Shown: positions 33,002 through 46,182 of the stretch, one piece after another
Layout of the letters: each line of letters starts with the position of its first letter
Position numbering within the stretch: position 1 is the stretch's first letter
Assembly (NCBI RefSeq): GCF_032854445.1
Contig: NW_027018149.1
Coordinates: 1 to 64,000, forward strand
Direction: 5' to 3'
DNA from: Liolophura sinensis
Lineage: Eukaryota; Mollusca; Polyplacophora; Chitonida; Chitonidae
Length of the DNA: 64,000 nucleotides
Translations under genes and position numbers: made by a program
The notes under the pieces: generated by a model
What the model saw: only the letters and a program-made list of their open reading frames with translations
What the model was told of the DNA's origin: nothing
The model's database searches: none

Positions 33002-36000
33002 AATGATCATTTATGTCATAATCACGTGCCCAGCAACGGCTCTTACTCCATGGAAACCAGGGAAATTTGCAATTTGTCAACAGCTGCCGATGCCTGGTTC
33101 AATTCCGCATCTTTTGGCACCTTACTGAAGTGGGTCAGTGTTCAGTTGTACTTTTTACAGCAGACTGTATCAAGTACCTTGTGTTTTTCATGTACAAATG
33201 GTAAGGTTTTTCTACACGTAGATAAAGACATTGAGATTGTCTTGGACTTAGAAATAAGACAATTGCTGGGTGAGTTAAATGGGCTTAGCCCAAAGATTTG
33301 ACGTCTTCTGGGCTACCGAAGGGCATATAACTTATAGTCAAAAGTTGAATATAGTAATGACCAGTCGCGATTGTACAAAGTACAGTGTAGCCGGTTTCAA
33401 TTAACAAAAAGACCAGGCAAAAATGCAAAAGTGGAAAAACTGTTCCAGTGCTGCTGGTAAGAGGCTAATCCGACGTATTTTGTGACGAGAAATCGAATGG
33501 TGCAAACCGCGTTGCTCTCCGACCAATACTTTTGGCTGTAGCGACAATTGAATGATCATTGATGTCATAATCACGTGCCCAGCAACGGCTCTCACTCCAT
33601 GGAAACTAGGGATATTTGCAATTTTTTAACAGCTGCCGATGCCTGGCCCAATTCCGCATCTTTTGGCACCTTATAAATGTGGGTCAGTGTTTAGTTGTAC
33701 TTTTTACAGCAGACTGTATCAAGTACCTTGTGTTTTTTATGTACAAATGGTCTGGTTTTTCTACACGTAGATAAAGACATTGAGATTGTCTTGGACTTAG
33801 AAGTAAGGCAATTGCTGGTTGAGTTAAATGGGCTTAGCCCAAAGATTTGACGTCTTCTGGGCTACCGAAGGGCACATAACTTATAGTCAAAAGTTGAATA
33901 TAGTAATGACCAGTCGCGATTGTACAGAGTACAGTGTAGCCGGTTTCTATTAACAAAAAGACCAGGCAAAAATGCAAAAGTGGAAAAACTGTTCCAGTGC
34001 TACTAGTAAGAGGCTAATCCGACGTATTTTGTGACGAGAAATCGAATGGTGCAAACCGCGTTGCTCTCCGACCAATACTTTTGGCTGTAGTGACAATTGA
34101 ATGATCATTTATGTCATAATCACGTGCCCAGGAACGGCTCCTACTCCATGGAAACCAGGGAAATTTGCAATTTTTCAACAGCTGCCGATGCCTGGTTCAA
34201 TTCCGCATCTTTTGGCACCTTACTGAAGTGGGTCAGTGTTCAGTTGTACTTTTTACAGCAGACTGTATCAAGTACCTTGTGTTTTTCATGTACAAATGGT
34301 AAGGTTTTTCTACACGTAGATAAAGACATTGAGATTGTCTTGGACTTAGAAATAAGACAATTGCTGGGTGAGTTAAATGGGCTTAGCCCAAAGATTTGAC
34401 GTCTTCTGGGCTACCGAAGGGCATATAACTTATAGTCAAAAGTTGAATATAGTAATGACCAGTCGCGATTGTACAAAGTACAGTGTAGCCGGTTTCAATT
34501 AACAAAAAGACCAGGCAAAAATGCAAAAGTGGAAAAACTGTTCCAGTGCTGCTGGTAAGAGGCTAATCCGACGTATTTTGTGACGAGAAATCGAATGGTG
34601 CAAACCGCGTTGCTCTCCGACCAATACTTTTGGCTGTAGCGACAATTGAATGATCATTGATGTCATAATCACGTGCCCAGCAACGGCTCTCACTCCATGG
34701 AAACTAGGGATATTTGCAATTTTTTAACAGCTGCCGATGCCTGGCCCAATTCCGCATCTTTTGGCACCTTATAAATGTGGGTCAGTGTTTAGTTGTACTT
34801 TTTACAGCAGACTGTATCAAGTACCTTGTGTTTTTTATGTACAAATGGTCTGGTTTTTCTACACGTAGATAAAGACATTGAGATTGTCTTGGACTTAGAA
34901 GTAAGGCAATTGCTGGTTGAGTTAAATGGGCTTAGCCCAAAGATTTGACGTCTTCTGGGCTACCGAAGGGCACATAACTTATAGTCAAAAGTTGAATATA
35001 GTAATGACCAGTCGCGATTGTACAGAGTACAGTGTAGCCGGTTTCTATTAACAAAAAGACCAGGCAAAAATGCAAAAGTGGAAAAACTGTTCCAGTGCTA
35101 CTAGTAAGAGGCTAATCCGACGTATTTTGTGACGAGAAATCGAATGGTGCAAACCGCGTTGCTCTCCGACCAATACTTTTGGCTGTAGTGACAATTGAAT
35201 GATCATTTATGTCATAATCACGTGCCCAGGAACGGCTCCTACTCCATGGAAACCAGGGAAATTTGCAATTTTTCAACAGCTGCCGATGCCTGGTTCAATT
35301 CCGCATCTTTTGGCACCTTACTGAAGTGGGTCAGTGTTCAGTTGTACTTTTTACAGCAGACTGTATCAAGTACCTTGTGTTTTTCATGTACAAATGGTAT
35401 GGTTTTTCTACACGTAGATAAAGACATTGAGATTGTCTTGGACTTAGAAGTAAGACAATTGCTGGGTGAGTTAAATGGGCTTAGCCCAAAGATTTCAGGT
35501 CTTCTGGGCTACCGAAGGGCACATAACTTATAGTCAAAAGTTGAATATAGTAATGACCAGTCGCGATTGTACAGAGTACAGTGTAGCCGATTTCAATTAA
35601 CAAAAAGACCAGGCAAAAATGCAAAAGTGGAAAAACTGTTCCAGTGCTGCTGGTAAGAGGCTAATCCGACGTATTTTGTGACGAGAAATCGAATGGTGCA
35701 AACCGCGTTGCACTCCGACCAATACTTTTGGCTGTAGTGACAATTGAATGATCATTTATGTCATAATCACGTGCCCAGCAACGGCTCTTACTCCATGGAA
35801 ACCAGGGAAATTTGCAATTTTTCAACAGCTGCCGATACCTGGCTCAATTCCGCATCTTTTGGCACCTTATTCATGTGGGTCTGTGGTCAGTTGTTCTTTT
35901 TACAGCAGACTGTATCAAGTACCTTGTGTCTTTTATGTACAAATGGTGTGGTTTTTCTACACGTAGATAAAGACATTGAGATTGTCTTGGACTTAGAAGT

Positions 36001-36845
36001 AAGACAATTGCTGGGTGAGTTAAATGGGCTAAGCCCAAAGATTTGACGTCTTCTGGGCTACTGAAGGGCACATAACTTATAGTCAAAAGTTGAATATAGT
36101 AATGACCAGTCGCGATTGTACAGAGTACAGTGTAGCCGATTTCAATTAACAAAAAGACCAGGTAAAAATGCAAAAGTGGAAAAACTGTTCCAGTTGCTGC
36201 TGGTAAGAGGCTAATCCGACGTATTTTGTGACGACAAATCCAATGGTGCAAACCGCGTTGCTCTCCGACCAATACTTTTGGCTGTAGTGACAATTGAATG
36301 ATCATTTATGTCATAATCACGTGCCCAGCAACGGCTCTTACTCCATGGAAACCAGGGAAATTTGCAATTTGTCAACAGCTGCCGATGCCTGGTTCAATTC
36401 CGCATCTTTTGGCACCTTACTGAAGTGGGTCAGTGTTCAGTTGTACTTTTTACAGCAGACTGTATCAAGTACCTTGTGTTTTTTATGTACAAATGGTCTG
36501 GTTTTTCTACACGTAGATAAAGACATTGAGATTGTCTTGGACTTAGAAGTAAGGCAATTGCTGGTTGAGTTAAATGGGCTTAGCCCAAAGATTTGACGTC
36601 TTCTGGGCTACCGAAGGGCACATAACTTATAGTCAAAAGTTGAATATAGTAATGACCAGTCGCGATTGTACAGAGTACAGTGTAGCCGGTTTCTATTCCC
36701 AAAAAGACCAGGCAAAAATGCAAAAGTGGAAAAACTGTTCCAGTGCTACTAGTAAGAGGCTAATCCGACGTATTTTGTGACGAGAAATCGAATGGTGCAA
36801 ACCGCGTTGCTCTCCGACCAATACTTTTGGCTGTAGTGACAATTG
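33002..36845 (+). repeat. 1098-bp dimers followed by related units
   Basis: Palindrome starts at 33002, 33551, 34100, 34649 and 35198 are all 549 bp apart. From about 33180 to 35390 the pair (TGGTAAGG with GGGCATATAAC; then CTCACTCCATGGAAACTAGG with CTGGTTGAG) occurs twice. The following unit (CCCAGGAACGGCTCC, 35198) recurs 1648 bp later at 36846. The intervening units are of the CCGATACCTGG and AATTTGTCAAC types. Confidence 0.85.
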
Positions 36846-39800
36846 AATGATCATTTATGTCATAATCACGTGCCCAGGAACGGCTCCTACTCCATGGAAA
36901 CCAGGGAAATTTGCAATTTTTCAACAGCTGCCGATGCCTGGTTCAATTCCGCATCTTTTGGCACCTTACTGAAGTGGGTCAGTGTTCAGTTGTACTTTTT
37001 ACAGCAGACTGTATCAAGTACCTTGTGTTTTTCATGTACAAATGGTATGGTTTTTCTACACGTAGATAAAGACATTGAGATTGTCTTGGACTTAGAAGTA
37101 AGACAATTGCTGGGTGAGTTAAATGGGCTTAGCCCAAAGATTTCAGGTCTTCTGGGCTACCGAAGGGCACATAACTTATAGTCAAAAGTTGAATATAGTA
37201 ATGACCAGTCGCGATTGTACAGAGTACAGTGTAGCCGATTTCAATTAACAAAAAGACCAGGTAAAAATGCAAAAGTGGAAAAACTGTTCCAGTGCTGCTG
37301 GTAAGAGGCTAATCCGACGTATTTTGTGACGAGAAATCGAATGGTGCAAACCGCGTTGCTCTCCGACCAATACTTTTGGCTGTAGTGACAATTGAATGAT
37401 CATTTATGCCATAATCACGTGCCCAGCAACGGCTCTTACTCCATGGAAACCAGGGAAATTTGCAATTTTTCAACAGCTGCCGATGCCTGGCTCAATTCCG
37501 CATCTTTTGGCACCTTACTGAAGTGGGTCAGTGTTCAGTTGTACTTTTTACAGCAGACTGTATCAAGTACCTCATGTTTTTCACGTACAAATGGTGTGGA
37601 TTTTCTACACGTAGATAAAGACATTGAGATTGTCTTGCACTTAGAAGTAAGGCAATTGCTGGTTGAGTTAAATGGGCTTAGCCCAAAGATTTCAGGTCTT
37701 CTTGGCTACCGAAGGGCACATAACTTATAGTCAAAAGTTGAATATAGTAATGACCAGTCGCGATTGTACAGAGTACAGTGTAGCCGATTTCAATTAACAA
37801 AAAGACCAGGCAAAAATGCAAAAGTGGAAAAACTGTTCCAGTGCTGCTGGTAAGAGGCTAATCCGACGTATTTTGTGACGACAAATCCAATGGTGCAAAC
37901 CGCGTTGCTCTCCGACCAATACTTTGGCTGTAGCGACAATTCAATGATCATTTATGTCATAATCACGTGCCCAGCAACGGCTCTTACTCCATGGAAACCA
38001 GGGATATTTGCAATTTTTTAACAGCTGCCGATGCCTGGCCCAATTCCGCATCTTTTGGCACCTTATAAATGTGGGTCAGTGTTTAGTTGTACTTTTTACA
38101 GCAGACTGTATCAAGTACCTTGTGTTTTTTATGTACAAATGGTCTGGTTTTTCTACACGTAGATAAAGACATTGAGATTGTCTTGCACTTAGAAGTAAGG
38201 CAATTGCTGGGTGAGTTAAATGGGCTTAGCCCAAAGATTTCAGGTCTTCTGGGCTACCGAAGGGCACATAACTTATAGTCAAAAGTTGAATATAGTAATG
38301 ACCAGTCGCGATTGTACAGAGTACAGTGTAGCCGATTTCAATTAACAAAAAGACCAGGTAAAAATGCAAAAGTGGAAAAACTGTTCCAGTTGCTGCTGGT
38401 AAGAGGCTAATCCGACGTATTTTGTGACGACAAATCGAATGGTGCAAACCGCGTTGCTCTCCGACCAATACTTTTGGCTGTAGTGACAATTAAATGATCA
38501 TTGATGTCATAATCACGTGCCCAGCAACGGCTCTTACTCCATGGAAACCAGGGAAATTTGCAATTTTTCAACAGCTGCCGATGCCTGGTTCAATTCCGCA
38601 TCTTTTGGCACCTTATTCATGTGGGTCTGTGGTCAGTTGTACTTTTTACAGCAGACTGTATCAAGTACCTTGTGTCTTTTATGTACAAATGGTGTGGTTT
38701 TTCTACACGTAGATAAAGACATTGAGATTGTCTTGGACTTAGAAGTAAGACAAATGCTGGGTGAGTTAAATGGGCTAAGCCCAAAGATTTGACGTCTTCT
38801 GGGCTACTGAAGGGCACATAACTTATAGTCAAAAGTTGAATATAGTAATGACCAGTCGCGATTGTACAGAGTACAGTGTAGCCGATTTCAATTAACAAAA
38901 AGACCAGGTAAAAATGCAAAAGTGGAAAAACTGTTCCAGTTGCTGCTGGTAAGAGGCTAATCCGACGTATTTTGTGACGACAAATCGAATGGTGCAAACC
39001 GCGTTGCTCTCCGACCAATACTTTTGGCTGTAGTGACAATTGAATGATCATTTATGTCATAATCACGTGCCCAGCAACGGCTCTTACTCCATGGAAACCA
39101 GGGAAATTTGCAATTTTTCAACAGCTGCCGATGCCTGGTTCAATTCCGCATCTTTTGGCACCTTACTGAAGTGGGTCAGTGTTCAGTTGTACTTTTTACA
39201 GCAGACTGTATCAAGTACCTTGTGTTTTTTATGTACAAATGGTAAGGTTTTTCTACACGTAGATAAAGACATTGAGATTGTCTTGGACTTAGAAATAAGA
39301 CACTTGCTGGGTGAGTTAAATGGGCTTAGCCCAAAAATTTGACGTCTTCTGGGCTACCGAAGGGCATATAACTTATAGTCAAAAGTTGAATATAGTAATG
39401 ACCAGTCGCGATTGTACAAAGTACAGTGTAGCCGGTTTCAATTAACAAAAAGACCAGGCAAAAATGCAAAAGTGGAAAAACTGTTCCAGTGCTGCTGGTA
39501 AGAGGCTAATCCGACGTATTTTGTGACGAGAAATCGAATGGTGCAAACCGCGTTGCTCTCCGACCAATACTTTTGGCTGTAGCGACAATTGAATGATCAT
39601 TGATGTCATAATCACGTGCCCAGCAACGGCTCTCACTCCATGGAAACCAGGGAAATTTGCAATTTGTCAACAGCTGCCGATGCCTGGCTCAATTCCGAAT
39701 CTTTTGGCACCTTACTGAAGTGGGTCAGTGTTCAGTTGTACTTTTTACAGCAGACTGTATCAAGTACCTTGTGTTTTTCACGTACAAATGGTGTGGTTTT

Positions 39801-41786
39801 TCTACACGTAGATAAAGACATTGAGATTGTCTTCGACTTAGAAGTAAGGCAATTGCTGGGTGAGTTAAATGGGCTTAGCCCAAAGATTTGACGTCTTCTG
39901 GGCTACCGAAGGGCGCATAACTTATAGTCAAAAGTTGAATATAGTAATGACCAGTCGCGATTGTACAGAGTACAGTGTAGCCGATTTCAATTAACAAAAA
40001 GACCAGGCAAAAATGCAAAATTGGAAAAATTGTTCCAGTGCTGCTGGTAAGAGGCTAATCCGACGTATTTTGTGACGACAAATCGAATGGTGCAAACCGC
40101 GTTGCTCTCCGACCAATACTTTTGGCTGTTGTGACAATTGAATGATCATTTATGTCATAATCACGTGCCCAGCAATGGCTCTTACTCCATAAAACCAGGG
40201 AAATTTGCACTTTTTCAACAGCTGCCGATGCCTGGCTCAATTCCGCATCTTTTGGCACCTTACTGAAGTGGGTCAGTGTTCAGTTGTACTTTTTACAGCA
40301 GACTGTATCAAGTACCTTGTGTTTTTCATGTACAAATGGTATGGTTTTTCTACACGTAGATAAAGACATTGAGATTGTCTTGGACTTAGAAGTAAGACAA
40401 TTGCTGGGTGAGTTAAATGGGCTTAGCCCAAAGATTTGACGTCTTCTGGGCTACCGAAGGGCATATAACTTATAGTCAAAAGTTGAATATAGTAATGACC
40501 AGTCGCAATTGTACAGAGTAGAGTGTAGCCGGTTTCAATTAACAAAAAGACCAGGCAAAAATGCAAAAGTGGAAAAACTGTTCCAGTGCTACTAGTAAGA
40601 GACTAATCCGACGTATTTTGTGACGAGAAATCGAATGGTGCAATCCGCGTTGCTCTCCGACCAATACTTTTGGCTGTAGCGACAATTGAATGATCATTTT
40701 TGCCATAATCACGTGCCCAGCAACGGCTCTTACTCCATGGAAACCAGGGAAATTTGCAATTTGTCAACAGCTGCCGATGCCTGGCTCAATACCGAATCTT
40801 TTGGCACCTTACTGAAGTGGGTCAGTGTTCAGTTGTACTTTTTACAGCAGACTGTATCAAGTACCTTGTGTTTTTCATGTACAAATGGTGTGGTTTTTCT
40901 ACACGTAGATAAAGACATTGAGATTGTCTTGGACTTAGAAGTAAGACAATTGCTGGGTGAGTTAAATGGGCTTAGCCCAAAGATTTCAGGTCTTCTGGGC
41001 TACCGAAGGGCACATAACTTATAGTCAAAAGTTGAATATAGTAATGACCAGTCGCGATTGTACAGAGTACAGTGTAGCCGATTTCAATTAACAAAAAGAC
41101 CAGGCAAAAATGCAAAAGTGGAAAAACTGTTCCAGTGCTGCTGGTAAGAGGCTAATCCGACGTATTTTGTGACGAGAAATCGAATGGTGCAAACCGCGTT
41201 GCTCTCCGACCAATACTTGTGGCTGTGGCGACAGTTCAATGATCATTGATGTCATAATCACGTGCCCAGCAACGGCTCTTACTCCATGGAAACCAGGGAT
41301 ATTTGCAATTTTTTAACATCTGCCAATGCCTGGCCCAATTCTGCATCTTTTGGCACCTTATAAATGTGGGTGAGTGTTTAGTTGTACTTTTTACAGCAGA
41401 CTGTATCAAGTACCTTGTGTTTTTTATGTACAAATGGTCTGGTTTTTCTACACGTAGATAAAGACATTGAGATTGTCTTCGACTTAGAAGTAAGACAATT
41501 GCTGGGTGAGATAAATGGGCTGAGCCCAAAGATTTGACGTCTTCTGGGCTACCGAACGGCACATAACTTATAGTCAAAAGTTGAATATAGTAATGACCAG
41601 TCGCGATTGTACAGAGTACAGTGTAGCCGATTTCAATTAACAAAAAGACCAGGCAAAAATGCAAAAGTGGAAAAACTGTTCCAGTGCTGATGGTAAGAGG
41701 CTAATCCGACGTATTTTGTGACGAGAAATCGAATGGTGCAAACCGCGTTGCTCTCCGACCAATACTTTTGGCTGTAGTGACAATTG
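36846..41786 (+). repeat. Irregular second-domain units (9 units)
   Basis: A mosaic of types seen elsewhere: a TGGATTTTCTAC unit (about 37600, also 30460 and 51868), a GTGTCTTTTATG unit (38.5 kb), a TGGTAAGG unit (39.2 kb), the CCATAAAACC form (40.19 kb), then the three-part order GTAGAGTG tail, ATTTTTGCC unit and CTTGTGGCTGTGG unit (40.5-41.6 kb). The part from about 39.96 kb matches 49.3-50.9 kb at about 9326 bp (17 units). Confidence 0.78.
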
Positions 41787-43984
41787 AATGATCATTTATG
41801 TCATAATCACGTGCCCAGCAACGGCTCTTACTCCATGGAAACCAGGGAAATTTGCAATTTTTCAACAGCTGCCGATACCTGGCTCAATTCCGCATCTTTT
41901 GGCACCTTATTCATGTGGGTCTGTGGTCAGTTGTACTTTTTACAGCAGACTGTATCAAGTACCTTGTGTCTTTTATGTACAAATGGTCTGGTTTTTCTAC
42001 ACGTAGATAAAGACATTGAGATTGTCTTGGACTTAGAAGTAAGACAATTGCTGGGTGAGTTAAATGGGCTAAGCCCAAAGATTTGACGTCTTCTGGGCTA
42101 CTGAAGGGCACATAACTTATAGTCAAAAGTTGAATATAGTAATGACCAGTCGCGATTGTACAGAGTACAGTGTAGCCGATTTCAATTAACAAAAAGACCA
42201 GGTAAAAATGCAAAAGTGGAAAAACTGTTCCAGTTGCTGCTGGTAATAGACTAATCCGACGTATTTTGTGACGACAAATCGAATGGTGCAAACCGCGTTG
42301 CTCTCCGACCAATACTTCTGGCTGTGGCGACAATTTAATGATCATTGATGTCATAATCACGTGCCCAGCAACGGCTCTTACTCCATGGAAACCAGGGATA
42401 TTTGCAATTTTTTAACATCTGCCGATGCCTGGCCCAATTCCGCATCTTTTATCACCTTATAAATGTGGGTCAGTGTTTAGTTGTACTTTTTACAGCAGAC
42501 TGTATCAAGTACCTTGTGTTTTTTATGTACAAATGGTCTGGTTTTTCTACACGTAGATAAAGACATTGAGATTGTCTTGGACTTAGAAGTAAGACAATTG
42601 CTGGGTGAGATAAATGGGCTTAGCCCAAAGATTTCAGGTCTTCTGGACTACCGAACGGCACATAACTTATAGTCAAAAGTTGAATATAGTAATGACCAGT
42701 CGCGATTGTACAGAGTACAGTGTAGCCGATTTCAATTAACAAAAAGACCAGGTAAAAATGCAAAAGTGGAAAAACTGTTCCAGTTGCTGCTGGTAATAGG
42801 CTAATCCGACGTATTTTGTGACGACAAATCGAATGGTGCAAACCGCGTTGCTCTCCGACCAATACTTTTGGCTGTAGTGACAATTGAATGATCATTTATG
42901 TCATAATCACGTGCCCAGCAACGGCTCCTACTCCATGGAAACCAGGGAAATTTGCCATTTTTCAACAGCTTCCGATGCCTGGTTCAATTCCGCATCTTTT
43001 GGCACCTTACTGAAGTGGGTCAGTGTTCAGTTGTACTTTTTACAGCAGACTGTATCAAGTACCTTGTGTTTTTCATGTACAAATGGTATGGTTTTTCTAC
43101 ACGTAGATAAAGACATTGAGATTGTCTTGGACTTAGAAGTAAGACAATTGCTGGGTGAGATGAATGGGCATAGCCCAAAGATTTCAGGTCTTCTGGACTA
43201 CCGAACGGCACATAACTTATAGTCAAAAGTTGAATATAGTAATGACCAGTCGCGATTGTACAGAGTACAGTGTAGCCGATTTCAATTAACAAAAAGAGCA
43301 GGTAAAAATGCAAAAGTGGAAAAACTGTTCCAGTGCTGCTGGTAAGAGGCTAATCCGACGTATTTTGTGACGACAAATCGAATGGTGCAAACCGCGTTGC
43401 TCTCCGACCAATACTTTTGGCTGTGGCGACAATTCAATGATCATTTATACCATAATCACGTGCAAAGCAACAGCTTTTACTCCATGGAAACCAGGGAAAT
43501 TTGCAATTTTTCAACAGCTGCCGATGCCTGGCTCAATTCCGCATCTTTTGGCACCTTACTGAAGTGGGTCAGTGTTCAGTTGTACTTTTTACAGCAGACT
43601 GTATCAAGTACCTTGTGTTTTTCACGTACAAATGGTGTGGTTTTTCTACACGTAGATAAAGACATTGAGATTGTCTTGCACTTAGAAGTAAGGCAATTGC
43701 TGGGTGAGTTAAATGGGCTTAGCCCAAAGATTTCAGGTCTTCTGGGCTACCGAAGGGCACATAACTTATAGTCAAAAGTTGAATATAGTAATGACCAGTC
43801 GCGATTGTACAGAGTACAGTGTAGCCGGTTTCAATTAACAAAAAGACCAGGCAAAAATGCAAAAGTGGAAAAACTGTTCCAGTGCTGCTGGTAAGAGGCT
43901 AATCCGACGTATTTTGTGACGAGAAATCGAATGGTGCAAACCGCGTTGCTCTCCGACCAATACTTTTGGCTGTAGTGACAATTG
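41787..43984 (+). repeat. 2198-bp tetramer, copy 1
   Basis: Four ordered unit types. a has CCGATACCTGG and GTCTGTGGTCAG. b has CTTCTGGCTGTGGCGACAATTT, AACATCTGCC and TTTTATCACC. c has GGCTCCTACT, TTTGCCATTTTTC, AGCTTCCGATG and GGGCATAGCCC. d has ATTTATACCATAATC and GTGCAAAGCAACAGC. Confidence 0.92.
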
Positions 43985-46182
43985 AATGATCATTTATGTC
44001 ATAATCACGTGCCCAGCAACGGCTCTTACTCCATGGAAACCAGGGAAATTTGCAATTTTTCAACAGCTGCCGATACCTGGCTCAATTCCGCATCTTTTGG
44101 CACCTTATTCATGTGGGTCTGTGGTCAGTTGTACTTTTTACAGCAGACTGTATCAAGTACCTTGTGTCTTTTATGTACAAATGGTGTGGTTTTTCTACAC
44201 GTAGATAAAGACATTGAGATTGTCTTGGACTTAGAAGTAAGACAATTGCTGGGTGAGTTAAATGGGCTAAGCCCAAAGATTTGACGTCTTCTGGGCTACT
44301 GAAGGGCACATAACTTATAGTCAAAAGTTGAATATAGTAATGACCAGTCGCGATTGTACAGAGTACAGTGTAGCCGATTTCAATTAACAAAAAGACCAGG
44401 TAAAAATGCAAAAGTGGAAAAACTGTTCCAGTTGCTGCTGGTAATAGGCTAATCCGACGTATTTTGTGACGACAAATCGAATGGTGCAAACCGCGTTGCT
44501 CTCCGACCAATACTTCTGGCTGTGGCGACAATTTAATGATCATTGATGTCATAATCACGTGCCCAGCAACGGCTCTTACTCCATGGAAACCAGGGATATT
44601 TGCAATTTTTTAACATCTGCCGATGCCTGGCCCAATTCCGCATCTTTTATCACCTTATAAATGTGGGTCAGTGTTTAGTTGTACTTTTTACAGCAGACTG
44701 TATCAAGTACCTTGTGTTTTTTATGTACAAATGGTCTGGTTTTTCTACACGTAGATAAAGACATTGAGATTGTCTTGGACTTAGAAGTAAGACAATTGCT
44801 GGGTGAGATAAATGGGCTTAGCCCAAAGATTTCAGGTCTTCTGGACTACCGAAGGGCACATAACTTATAGTCAAAAGTTGAATATAGTAATGACCAGTCG
44901 CGATTGTACAGAGTACAGTGTAGCCGATTTCAATTAACAAAAAGACCAGGTAAAAATGCAAAAGTGGAAAAACTGTTCCAGTTGCTGCTGGTAATAGGCT
45001 AATCCGACGTATTTTGTGACGACAAATCGAATGGTGCAAACCGCGTTGCTCTCCGACCAATACTTTTGGCTGTAGTGACAATTGAATGATCATTTATGTC
45101 ATAATCACGTGCCCAGCAACGGCTCCTACTCCATGGAAACCAGGGAAATTTGCCATTTTTCAACAGCTTCCGATGCCTGGTTCAATTCCGCATCTTTTGG
45201 CACCTTACTGAAGTGGGTCAGTGTTCAGTTGTACTTTTTACAGCAGACTGTATCAAGTACCTTGTGTTTTTCATGTACAAATGGTCTGGTTTTTCTACAC
45301 GTAGATAAAGACATTGAGATTGTCTTGGACTTAGAAGTAAGACAATTGCTGGGTGAGATGAATGGGCATAGCCCAAAGATTTCAGGTCTTCTGGACTACC
45401 GAACGGCACATAACTTATAGTCAAAAGTTGAATATAGTAATGACCAGTCGCGATTGTACAGAGTACAGTGTAGCCGATTTCAATTAACAAAAAGAGCAGG
45501 TAAAAATGCAAAAGTGGGAAAAACTGTTCCAGTGCTGCTGGTAAGAGGCTAATCCGACGTATTTTGTGACGACAAATCGAATGGTGCAAACCGCGTTGCT
45601 CTCCGACCAATACTTTTGGCTGTGGCGACAATTCAATGATCATTTATACCATAATCACGTGCAAAGCAACAGCTTTTACTCCATGGAAACCAGGGAAATT
45701 TGCAATTTTTCAACAGCTGCCGATGCCTGGCTCAATTCCGCATCTTTTGGCACCTTACTGAAGTGGGTCAGTGTTCAGTTGTACTTTTTACAGCAGACTG
45801 TATCAAGTACCTTGTGTTTTTCACGTACAAATGGTGTGGTTTTTCTACACGTAGATAATGACATTGAGATTGTCTTGCACTTAGAAGTAAGGCAATTGCT
45901 GGGTGAGTTAAATGGGCTTAGCCCAAAGATTTCAGGTCTTCTGGGCTACCGAAGGGCACATAACTTATAGTCAAAAGTTGAATATAGTAATGACCAGTCG
46001 CGATTGTACAGAGTACAGTGTAGCCGGTTTCAATTAACAAAAAGACCAGGCAAAAATGCAAAAGTGGAAAAACTGTTCCAGTGCTGCTGGTAAGAGGCTA
46101 ATCCGACGTATTTTGTGACGAGAAATCGAATGTGCAAACCGCGTTGCTCTCCGACCAATACTTTTGGCTGTAGTGACAATTG
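43985..46182 (+). repeat. 2198-bp tetramer, copy 2
   Basis: Same a-b-c-d order and the same length as copy 1, with isolated differences (for example TAGATAATGACATT near 45853, GTGGGAAAAAC near 45516). Confidence 0.92.

Noticed and set aside
42884-44284. Continuous coding through the array under a code reading TAG and TAA as amino acids
   Set aside because: In one frame the only stops in some units are TAG and TAA, and 549 is a multiple of three, so I considered it. Many units have TGA in the same frame, and 550-bp units shift the frame, so no long product would result across the array.
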